DNA from: an uncultured Collinsella sp.
GTDB lineage: Bacteria > Actinomycetota > Coriobacteriia > Coriobacteriales > Coriobacteriaceae
Assembly: GCA_958403395.1 (NCBI GenBank)
Contig: CATXXF010000055.1
Span: 1 to 11,632, forward strand
DNA length: 11,632 nt
Direction: 5' to 3'
Part shown: piece after piece, positions 1 through 5,189 of the stretch
How positions within the stretch are numbered: the first letter of the stretch is position 1
How the letters are laid out: each line of letters opens with the position of its first letter
The notes under the pieces: generated by a model
What the model saw: the letters and a program-made list of their open reading frames with translations, nothing else
Databases searched by the model: none
Told to the model about the DNA's origin: nothing
Position numbers and translations under genes: made by a program

Positions 1-561
1 CGCCGTGCGGGCTATCAGGAGCTTGCCGAGCGTATTGGCGAGGAAGAACTGCATGCCCTGCTTGCCGAGCGCGACCCAGAATCTGCTGCTGTTATTCATC
101 CCCATAACGTGCGCCGTGTGATTCGTGCGCTCGAGATGCATGATGATGGTATCTCCTATGCACAGCAAAAAAGTCAGTTTAGTGTTCCGCGCGAGCATTA
201 TCATGCTCTATGGTTTGGTCTGACGCGTAATCGCGAGGTGCTCTACGAGCGCATTAACCTGCGTGTCGATCTGATGTTTGAACAGGGTCTTGTTGATGAG
301 GTTCGCGGTCTTATGGACCAGGGGCTGGGAGATGCCCTGACTTCGATGCAGGCAATTGGCTATAAAGAGATCATCGATGCTTTCAATGGCGTGATTTCTA
401 TGGATGAGGCTCGCGAACTCATCAAGATGCGTTCGCGTCGCTATGCCAAACGTCAGCTTTCGTGGTTTAAACGCGATGACCGTATCGTGTGGTTCGATAT
501 GGACGAGTTTACGATCGATGAGGTCGTTGAGGACATCCTGCATTGTATTGAGGCTGCCTAA
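1..561 (+). CDS. miaA: tRNA dimethylallyltransferase MiaA, C-terminal part
   Basis: The reading frame is open from base 1, so the 5' end, with the ATP-binding P-loop, lies outside the window; 186 codons remain. MiaA transfers a dimethylallyl group to N6 of adenosine 37 in tRNAs that read UNN codons, in the cytoplasm. Family landmarks visible in order are HPHNVRRVIRALEM (around bases 97-138), MQAIGYKEI (around 346-372), and the basic C-terminal stretch RSRRYAKRQLSWFKRD (around 430-477), which contacts the tRNA anticodon stem in known MiaA structures. The stop TAA shares its last A with the ATG of hflX (TAATG), so the two genes are almost certainly co-transcribed and translationally coupled. 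The miaA-hflX order is found in many bacteria. Identity is secure; only the N-terminal half is unseen. Confidence 0.96.
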   Translation, partial: RRAGYQELAERIGEEELHALLAERDPESAAVIHPHNVRRVIRALEMHDDGISYAQQKSQFSVPREHYHALWFGLTRNREVLYERINLRVDLMFEQGLVDEVRGLMDQGLGDALTSMQAIGYKEIIDAFNGVISMDEARELIKMRSRRYAKRQLSWFKRDDRIVWFDMDEFTIDEVVEDILHCIEAA

Positions 562-1850
562 TGGCTCGCTTCCCCCTTGTTCCCACGGCACCCGAGCCCG
601 AGCGTGCCATATTAGTTGGTGTTGAGTGGCGCGACAATGCGTGGCCGCTCGATCGTTCGCTTGACGAGCTTGAGCGCCTGGCCCATACGGCTGGCGCCCA
701 GTGCGTGGCGCGTTTGTCACAGCGTCTGGTTAAGCCGTATCCAAAATCGTTTATCGGTTCCGGTAAGGTTGAAGAGCTGTGCGGCCTGGTGCATCGCATG
801 GATGCCGATGTCGTTATTTTTGACGACGACCTGACGCCCTCGCAGCAATCCTATTTGGAGAAAGCCGTGGGCGAGCCGGTAAAGATTATCGATCGTACGG
901 CACTGATCTTGGATATCTTTGGCCTGCATGCTCAGACGCGTGAGGGACGCCTACAGGTACAGCTGGCGCAGCTTCAATATCTGTTGCCTCGTCTGCGTGG
1001 CATGTGGAGCCATCTTGCCAAGGAGCAGACGCGCGGCGGCATCGGTTCGCGCTTTGGCCAGGGTGAAAGCCAGCTCGAGGTTGACCGTCGCTTGATTCGC
1101 AATAAGATTGCCGCGCTTCGTCGTGAGCTTAAGCAGGTTGAACAGCGTCGCGATGTCCAGTCCAAGAGCCGCATTGAGTCACCGGCGTTTCGCGTCGCGT
1201 TAGCCGGTTATACCAATGCCGGTAAATCGACGTTGCTCAATCGCCTGACCGGCTCTACGGTACTTTCGCAGGACAAGCTGTTTGCTACGCTCGACCCGAC
1301 GACGCGTTCGTATCGCCTGCCCGGCGGTCGCGGCATGACTATTACCGATACCGTCGGCTTTATTCAAAAGCTACCGCATGGTCTCGTCGATGCCTTTAAA
1401 TCGACGCTGTCCGAGGTGTTGGGTGCCGATCTAATTCTCAAAGTCGTAGATGCGTCTGACGAGGACTATGAGCGACAGCTGGAGGCTGTCGACCGCGTGC
1501 TTGATGAGATCGGCGCTGGAGAGCGTTTAACGCTGACCGTATTCAATAAAATCGATCTTCTCGATAGCGTTGATCGATTGAGTTTCCGTCGTCGCTATCC
1601 CGAGGCCGTGCTGTTCTCGGCCCAGACGGGCGAGGGGCTCGACGATCTCGTCGACCGTATTGCTCGTGAGGCGGCTGCCACCGATGTGTTGCTCTCCGCT
1701 GATATCCCGTATCGCGAGGGCGCCCTCATCACGCTGGTACATGAACAGGGAACCCTTTTGCACGAGGAATATCTTGAAGACGGCGTTCGTATTGTGGCGA
1801 AGCTGCCGGCTCGTATCGCGCCGCGGCTCAAGCGTTATCGCACCGAGTAG
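561..1850 (+). CDS. hflX: GTPase HflX (ribosome-splitting/rescue GTPase)
   Basis: The protein has 429 residues, normal for HflX. HflX binds the 50S subunit and, in several bacteria, splits stalled or heat-damaged 70S ribosomes. The N-terminal HflX domain spans roughly residues 15-210 and includes the glycine-rich GGIGSRFGQGESQLEVDRR segment and a basic coiled coil, typical of the family. The GTPase domain follows: G1 GYTNAGKST at 216-224, G3 DTVGF at 263-267, G4 NKID at 329-332, G5 SAQTG at 353-357. The C-terminal part ends in a basic RIAPRLKRYRTE. The start ATG overlaps the miaA stop, so translation is probably coupled. The last 16 bases overlap the tail of the convergent gene on the other strand, leaving no room for a separate terminator between them. 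Confidence 0.96.
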   Translation: MARFPLVPTAPEPERAILVGVEWRDNAWPLDRSLDELERLAHTAGAQCVARLSQRLVKPYPKSFIGSGKVEELCGLVHRMDADVVIFDDDLTPSQQSYLEKAVGEPVKIIDRTALILDIFGLHAQTREGRLQVQLAQLQYLLPRLRGMWSHLAKEQTRGGIGSRFGQGESQLEVDRRLIRNKIAALRRELKQVEQRRDVQSKSRIESPAFRVALAGYTNAGKSTLLNRLTGSTVLSQDKLFATLDPTTRSYRLPGGRGMTITDTVGFIQKLPHGLVDAFKSTLSEVLGADLILKVVDASDEDYERQLEAVDRVLDEIGAGERLTLTVFNKIDLLDSVDRLSFRRRYPEAVLFSAQTGEGLDDLVDRIAREAAATDVLLSADIPYREGALITLVHEQGTLLHEEYLEDGVRIVAKLPARIAPRLKRYRTE

Positions 1851-2539
1851 ACGAGCTCCAAAAAGCCCAAAATAATGGGCTGATGCAGCAGATAAAAGGG
1901 GAGTGCATGACGTCCAAGGCTGGCGAGCGCCGGGATGGGATTGGCGTAGGCCCAGCTAGGGACGGTCTTATCGATTCCCTGCGCTATATGTGCGGCGAAG
2001 TATCCTGCAAGATACATAAAGATAAACGGGATGATGGGGTAGTAATCACCTGAGACAAACCCAGGGCCTGGAAATCCCAGCCACGCCAGGTAGGGGACAG
2101 GGTAGATCGTTTTGGGGATGCTCCAGGTGAGGGCAAACAACACAAGGCATAGGGACATGCCCCATCTCGCCGATATCTTCTTAAGGACGGGATCGGTCAA
2201 CGCCACGATGCCGGTACATGCGGCCATGCAGTAGATGATGCCAAAATTAACCGAATCGTCGACTGAGACAAGTGTTGTTGCCAGCCAGACGACGAGTGCT
2301 GCTAAGGCGTATTTGGCGGCACGTTTGATATTGTTGCGTGAGAGCGTGCACATCCAACCCGCGATAAACAGGAATACCCAGCTGATGCTGGCACGCCAGA
2401 TGTCTTGAAAGACGGTCTGTGTAAACCAGGGCATATCCCAACCGTACAGGTAGGCAAGATCGTAGCAAGCGTGAAAACCTGCCATTGAAATCATCGTAAA
2501 CCCGCGGACGGTATCAAAGATGGTGATGCGTTTCTGCAT
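1835..2539 (-). CDS. Membrane protein of the heparan-alpha-glucosaminide N-acetyltransferase (HGSNAT/DUF1624) family
   Basis: A 234-residue, very hydrophobic protein with about seven likely membrane segments (approximately residues 14-32, 46-66, 75-92, 98-116, 127-146, 168-186 and 214-232). The N-terminus matches the HGSNAT_cat/DUF1624 signature as I know it: D9, R12-G13 and H23 in the context D-x-x-RG-(8-10)-H before the first loop. In lysosomal HGSNAT the corresponding histidine region carries acetyl groups across the membrane; bacterial members are mostly uncharacterised and presumably acylate an extracytoplasmic sugar or wall component (inference). Its ATG overlaps the lexA stop (TAATG), so it sits in the lexA operon and should share LexA control. 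Its 3' end overlaps the end of hflX by 16 bp. Family assignment is fairly sure; the substrate is unknown. Confidence 0.82.
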   Translation of the reverse strand: MQKRITIFDTVRGFTMISMAGFHACYDLAYLYGWDMPWFTQTVFQDIWRASISWVFLFIAGWMCTLSRNNIKRAAKYALAALVVWLATTLVSVDDSVNFGIIYCMAACTGIVALTDPVLKKISARWGMSLCLVLFALTWSIPKTIYPVPYLAWLGFPGPGFVSGDYYPIIPFIFMYLAGYFAAHIAQGIDKTVPSWAYANPIPALASLGRHALPFYLLHQPIILGFLELVYSVR

Positions 2540-3183
2540 TACGAGAACCGGCGCATCAAGCCGACGACTTTGCCCAAGATAACGGGATTCGTTGCATAGA
2601 TAGGCTCCATGGTGTCATTCTCAGGCTGCAGGCGTACGCGTCCCTGCTCCTTGTAGAACGTCTTGACGGTCGCTGAACCATCAATCATGGCCACGACAAT
2701 TTCGCCGTTCATGGCACTCTTTTGTTCACGGACGATGATGTAATCGCCATTGAAGATGCCGACATTGATCATTGAGCTCCCATGCACCTCAAGGATAAAG
2801 GAACCCTGATCAGTGGCGATTTCGGTCGGGATAGTAAAAGTATCTTCGATATTCTGTTCGGCCAGAATGGGAATCCCAGCCGCGACGCGACCAACGAGCG
2901 GTAGCGAGACCGTTCCGCGAGGTGCGGTGGGCTCGTCAGATTTAGAAATTGAGACCGAGGAACCGTCCTCGTTAAAGAGTTCCAGGGCGCGCGGTTTGGT
3001 GGCATCGCGCTTGAGTAGCCCGCGCGCCTCCAGGGCAGAGAGATGGGCGTGCACGGTGCTGGGGGAGGAAAGGCCCACGGCAGAAGCCATCTCGCGCACG
3101 CTGGGTGGATAACCCTTCTCCTGCTGGTATTCCTTGATGAAGTCGTAAATTTGCTGCTGACGCTTGGTAATTTTGCGAGCCAT
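2539..3183 (-). CDS. lexA: SOS response repressor LexA
   Basis: A 214-residue LexA. The winged-helix DNA-binding domain is at residues about 1-70 (RQQQIYDFIKEYQ ... GYPPSVREMASAVGLSS ... HLSALEARGLLKR). The autoproteolysis segment has the scissile Ala102-Gly103 in VAAGIP, and the catalytic dyad is Ser137 (GSSMINVG) with Lys174 (ATVKTFYKE). All key residues are present, so it should be RecA-cleavable. I chose the ATG at 3183 because AGAGGA stands 7 nt ahead of it; an in-frame ATG 21 bp upstream (3204) and a longer open frame to 3288 lack a ribosome binding site and run through the operators. LexA binds CGAAC-N4-GTTCG-type boxes in Gram-positives, and three near-matches lie directly upstream, so autoregulation is expected. 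The stop codon overlaps the start of the HGSNAT-family gene. Confidence 0.97.
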   Translation of the reverse strand: MARKITKRQQQIYDFIKEYQQEKGYPPSVREMASAVGLSSPSTVHAHLSALEARGLLKRDATKPRALELFNEDGSSVSISKSDEPTAPRGTVSLPLVGRVAAGIPILAEQNIEDTFTIPTEIATDQGSFILEVHGSSMINVGIFNGDYIIVREQKSAMNGEIVVAMIDGSATVKTFYKEQGRVRLQPENDTMEPIYATNPVILGKVVGLMRRFS

Positions 3184-3206
3184 CAGGGCATCCTCTCTAC
3201 CCATGT

Positions 3207-3220
3207 CAAACAAATGTTCG
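3207..3220. promoter_or_regulatory. LexA (SOS) box 1
   Basis: CAAACAAATGTTCG matches the Gram-positive/actinobacterial LexA consensus CGAAC-N4-GTTCG with one mismatch in the left half. It lies 24-37 bp before the lexA start codon, so it is well placed to act on lexA itself. It is the first of three boxes whose starts are exactly 28 bp apart. Confidence 0.8.
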
Positions 3221-3228
3221 AATTTTGC

Positions 3229-3256
3229 TTGACAGGAACAACTGTTCGAAGATAAT
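3229..3256 (+). promoter_or_regulatory. Promoter of the LysM gene, with LexA box 2 in its spacer
   Basis: A perfect -35 TTGACA (3229-3234) and a near-perfect -10 GATAAT (3251-3256) are separated by 16 bp. LexA box 2 (3235-3248) occupies almost the whole spacer, so LexA binding should block RNA polymerase directly. Expected transcription start is near 3263, giving a leader of about 80 nt. The ATAATAATA run reads TATTAT on the other strand and could also be the lexA -10, with box 3 in that spacer, but I see no good -35 for lexA. Confidence 0.75.
3235..3248. promoter_or_regulatory. LexA (SOS) box 2
   Basis: GGAACAACTGTTCG matches CGAAC-N4-GTTCG except for the first base. It is the central box of three and fills the spacer of the LysM-gene promoter, starting 28 bp from each neighbouring box. 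Confidence 0.85.
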
Positions 3257-3262
3257 AATAAC

Positions 3263-3276
3263 CGAACATTCGTTCT
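3263..3276. promoter_or_regulatory. LexA (SOS) box 3
   Basis: CGAACATTCGTTCT matches CGAAC-N4-GTTCG except for the last base. It sits at the expected transcription start of the LysM gene, a second position at which LexA would block that promoter, and upstream of lexA in the other direction. Confidence 0.82.
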
Positions 3277-3343
3277 CGCGCTAGACATTTTTGTCCGTGC
3301 GGCTTGATAAAACTGTTCTCAGCAAAACACGCGAGAGGAGAAC

Positions 3344-3796
3344 ATGATGAACGCAACGAATATGGTCCAGGGAAACCTCGCCCTTAAGCTCGAGACGCCT
3401 GCAGAACCCACTTTTACGGTTGTTCAGGGTGGCCGCTCCGGCTTTCAGCCTTTGACCGTAAAGCCTGCTCGCAATCAGCAGGCTGCAGTCGCGCCGGCCC
3501 GCGTTGCCCTGAAGGTTCCGACGATTGTCGCCGTTGCCGTTGCGCTTACGCTCTTCGTTGTCCTCGCTACGTCGGTCTTTAGCGCTCGTCACGCCGCATA
3601 TGCCGAGTCCGTTTCCAACGTTACCTACGAGACCATTCGCGTTCAGCCTGGCGACTCTCTTTGGTCGCTTGCCGAGGAATATCCAATCGAAGGCCTTTCC
3701 ACGCAAGAGACTTCCGACATGATTCGTAACGTCAATCATCTGGAGCATGGTTCGCTCGCCGCCGGTGCGCATCTTAAGGTTCCTGCTCGTTCGTAA
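3344..3796 (+). CDS. Membrane-anchored LysM protein, probable SOS cell-division inhibitor (YneA/DivS/ChiZ type)
   Basis: A protein of 150 residues. Residues 1-57 are a cytoplasmic tail without recognisable domain, about 59-81 form one hydrophobic membrane segment (IVAVAVALTLFVVLATSVF), and about 97-148 form a single extracytoplasmic LysM domain (IRVQPGDSLWSLAEEY ... LAAGAHLKVP) that should bind peptidoglycan. The gene is divergent from lexA across three LexA boxes and is followed by nrdR. In Bacillus subtilis (yneA), Corynebacterium glutamicum (divS) and Mycobacterium tuberculosis (Rv2719c/chiZ) the gene divergent from lexA is an SOS-induced inhibitor of division, and in the latter two it also precedes nrdR. 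The same role is inferred here from architecture, operators and order, not from strong sequence identity. AGAGGAG ends 3 nt before the first ATG (3344) and 6 nt before the second (3347), so the second may be the true start. Confidence 0.85.
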   Translation: MMNATNMVQGNLALKLETPAEPTFTVVQGGRSGFQPLTVKPARNQQAAVAPARVALKVPTIVAVAVALTLFVVLATSVFSARHAAYAESVSNVTYETIRVQPGDSLWSLAEEYPIEGLSTQETSDMIRNVNHLEHGSLAAGAHLKVPARS

Positions 3797-3809
3797 TCAT
3801 TATCGCGCT

Positions 3810-3853
3810 GCGCATGGTACCCTTGTTATCGTTTAAGAGGAGGTACCATGCGC
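3810..3853 (+). repeat. 12-bp perfect inverted repeat enclosing the nrdR ribosome binding site and start
   Basis: GCGCATGGTACC (3810-3821) is repeated as its exact reverse complement at 3842-3853, with a 20-nt loop. The Shine-Dalgarno AGGAGG (3838-3843) straddles the loop end and the 3' arm, and the nrdR ATG (3848-3850) lies inside the 3' arm. If the transcript starts upstream of 3810, as in read-through from the LysM gene, the start codon would be paired and translation reduced. If it starts downstream, for example from a TGG-TACCCT extended -10 at 3815-3823, the repeat would act only as DNA. Which applies cannot be read from the sequence. Confidence 0.7.
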
Positions 3854-4291
3854 TGTCCCAAATGCGGCAAGGCACATACCCGCGTCGTTGATTCCCGTAT
3901 GCAGGAGTCAAATAACACCATTAAGCGCCGTCGCGAATGTTGCTCGTGTAACTACCGCTTTACAACGTTCGAGCGATGCGAAGACCCAATTGAGGTCATT
4001 AAGTCGGACGGAACCAAGCAGCGGTTCGATCGCAATAAGCTGCTCGTCGGCTTGATGCGCGCCACCATCAAGCGTGATATCGACACTAAGAAGCTCAATG
4101 AGATTATCGACGATATCGAGGTCGAGCTGCGCTCTCGCACGCTGACGGCCGTTACGTCCCATGATTTGGGTGACATGGTACTCAAGCGCTTGGCCAAGAT
4201 CGACAAGGTGGCGTACATCCGCTTTGCCTCGGTCTACCGCGATTTCAAAGACGTCGATGAGTTTCTGCAAGAGCTCGACAAGCTAAGGTGA
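3848..4291 (+). CDS. nrdR: Transcriptional repressor NrdR of ribonucleotide reductase genes
   Basis: 147 residues, the usual NrdR size. The N-terminal zinc ribbon has C3 and C6 (MRCPKCG) and C31 and C34 (RRRECCSCNYRFTTFE), and an ATP-cone domain covers about residues 46-136 (IEVIKSDGTKQRFDRNKLLVGLMRA ... ). NrdR senses ATP/dATP through the cone and represses nrd genes at paired NrdR boxes. No ribonucleotide reductase gene or clear NrdR box lies in the window, so its targets are elsewhere. A strong AGGAGG precedes the ATG by 4 nt. It follows the LysM gene after 51 bp and precedes dut by 4 bp, forming an SOS/nucleotide-metabolism block; lexA, LysM gene, nrdR is a conserved actinobacterial order. 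Confidence 0.96.
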   Translation: MRCPKCGKAHTRVVDSRMQESNNTIKRRRECCSCNYRFTTFERCEDPIEVIKSDGTKQRFDRNKLLVGLMRATIKRDIDTKKLNEIIDDIEVELRSRTLTAVTSHDLGDMVLKRLAKIDKVAYIRFASVYRDFKDVDEFLQELDKLR

Positions 4292-4295
4292 TTCC

Positions 4296-4739
4296 ATGTC
4301 CAACATTACCGTCAACATAAAGCGTCTCGACCCCACCGTCGAGCTTCCCAAATACGCCCATTCCACCGATGCCGGCTTGGATTTGCGCTCCAACGAGGAC
4401 TGCATTCTGAAGCCCTTCGAACGCCGTCTGGTGTCTACTGGGCTGGCCATCGCCCTGCCCGATGGCTACGCCGGCTTTGTCCAGCCCCGCAGCGGCTTGG
4501 CCATCAAGCAGGGCCTGTCTATAGTCAACACGCCGGGCCTCATCGACGCCCACTACCGAGGAGAACTCAAGGTTATCCTCATCAACCTGGATCCCTCCAA
4601 CAACATCCAAATCAACAAAGGCGACCGCATAGCCCAACTCGTCTTCCAAGAAGTCCCCACGGTCAACCTCATAGAAGTAGAAGAACTAGACGAAACCGAC
4701 CGAGGCAACGGAGGCTTCGGCTCCTCCGGCGTCGCCTAG
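4296..4739 (+). CDS. dut: dUTP diphosphatase (dUTPase)
   Basis: 147 residues, a trimeric-type dUTPase that hydrolyses dUTP to dUMP and pyrophosphate, keeping uracil out of DNA and feeding dTMP synthesis. All five family motifs are present: 1 STDAGLDLRS (23-32), 2 PRSGLA (64-69), 3 GLIDAHYRGELKV (81-93) with the catalytic Asp84 and the substrate-contacting Tyr87, 4 KGDRIAQLVF (108-117), and 5 GGFGSSG (139-145). The start lies 4 bp after the nrdR stop; AAGGTGA, overlapping the nrdR stop codon, is the ribosome binding site, so coupling is likely. The 3' third uses ATA, CTA, GTA, CGA, GGA and GAA codons much more than neighbouring genes do. A long hairpin repeat starts 12 bp after the stop. Confidence 0.97.
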   Translation: MSNITVNIKRLDPTVELPKYAHSTDAGLDLRSNEDCILKPFERRLVSTGLAIALPDGYAGFVQPRSGLAIKQGLSIVNTPGLIDAHYRGELKVILINLDPSNNIQINKGDRIAQLVFQEVPTVNLIEVEELDETDRGNGGFGSSGVA

Positions 4740-4751
4740 TTGCTTCCGTCC

Positions 4752-4855
4752 GCTCACCCGTGGGAGGACCCTATATATCATCCCATGCTCAAACATTCTC
4801 GCTGCGCTGCGAAACTGCGCGTGGGACGATATATAGGGCCCTCCCACGGGTGAGC
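4752..4855 (-). repeat. Palindromic hairpin element, copy 1
   Basis: The outer arms 4752-4779 and 4828-4855 are complementary at 27 of 28 positions; pairing continues inward with a few wobbles (TCCCATGC opposite GCGTGGGA). Read on the minus strand, the core is GCAGTTTCGCAGCG ... AGCGAGAATGTTTGAGCATGG, shared with copy 2. The outer arms differ from those of copy 2 yet remain self-complementary. Placed 12 bp after dut, it could also shape the 3' end of the dut message. It resembles REP/REPIN or other non-coding palindromic mobile repeats; no transposase is nearby. Confidence 0.88.
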
Positions 4856-4919
4856 TACGTTTGCATGCTTGTAACTACCGTGCCTCTTCGCTGGAAGCTG
4901 ATAGCATTAATCGATTTGT

Positions 4920-4962
4920 AAGCCGGTGCGACAAGGGAGTTTCTCCTTTGTCGCACCGGCTT
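4920..4962 (+). terminator. Terminator-like hairpin after dut
   Basis: Arms 4920-4939 and 4943-4962 (AAGCCGGTGCGACAA ... TTGTCGCACCGGCTT) pair at 19 of 20 positions around a TTT loop, a very stable stem. The T-rich tail is short (CTTTCT), so it is a plausible but not perfect intrinsic terminator for nrdR-dut. It is unrelated in sequence to the flanking repeat copies. Confidence 0.6.
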
Positions 4963-5002
4963 TCTAGTCGGATTGCAATTTGTTTTCAAGCAGGAAGCCT
5001 CT

Positions 5003-5101
5003 CGTCCGGGACTCACCCATATCGTTCCACGCGCAGTTTCGCAGCGAGCGCAGCGAAGCGAGAATGTTTGAGCATGGAATGATATGGGTGAGTCCCGGAC
5101 G
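5003..5101 (+). repeat. Palindromic hairpin element, copy 2
   Basis: Arms 5003-5023 and 5081-5101 are perfectly complementary over 21 bp, and pairing continues inward (TTCCACGC opposite GCATGGAA). The core matches copy 1 read in the opposite direction, except for nine extra bases in an AGCG-rich part of the loop. One inner pair that is C-G in copy 1 is T-A here, a compensatory change. Its right half (5053-5086) recurs exactly at 5121-5154. Confidence 0.88.
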
Positions 5102-5120
5102 GGTGGGATTAGTGCGCCCT

Positions 5121-5154
5121 GCGAAGCGAGAATGTTTGAGCATGGAATGATATG
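5121..5154 (+). repeat. Orphan half copy of the palindromic element
   Basis: Thirty-four bases identical to 5053-5086 of copy 2, 68 bp further on, beginning GCGAAGCGAGAATG and including TTTGAGCATGG. The left arm of the element is absent, so this piece cannot form the long hairpin by itself, though it could compete for the left arm of copy 2. It may be a partial duplication or a decayed copy. Confidence 0.85.
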
Positions 5155-5189
5155 TGTGGGCGGCCTGCGCCACGGCGGACAGTCCGGTG

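Larger units (their letters stand above)
4740..5189. other. 450-bp gene-free region of palindromic repeats
   Basis: There is no convincing coding frame between dut and the glycosyltransferase. The stretch holds an inverted copy of a hairpin element (4752-4855), a terminator-like hairpin (4920-4962), a direct copy of the hairpin element (5003-5101) and a 34-bp orphan half copy (5121-5154). Only about 90 bp separate the last full hairpin from the end of the glycosyltransferase gene on the other strand. The short frames that cross it are repeat-driven and lack ribosome binding sites. Confidence 0.85.

Noticed and set aside
208..720. 170-codon open frame on the minus strand opposite miaA/hflX
   Set aside because: It is antisense to two clearly identified genes, has no family resemblance and no ribosome binding site.
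3184..3288. 35-codon N-terminal extension of lexA
   Set aside because: It would translate through all three LexA boxes and lacks a ribosome binding site; MARKITKRQQ is the normal LexA N-terminus and has one.
3281..3772. 163-codon minus-strand frame opposite the LysM gene
   Set aside because: A shadow frame; the LysM gene has a signature domain, a promoter and a ribosome binding site.
4765..4785. Possible NrdR box (CTATATAT-like) after dut
   Set aside because: It is part of the arm of the palindromic repeat, lies downstream of the operon and has no paired second box.
4752..5154. CRISPR array
   Set aside because: There are only two and a half copies, in mixed orientation, with long self-complementary arms and no regular spacers or cas genes.
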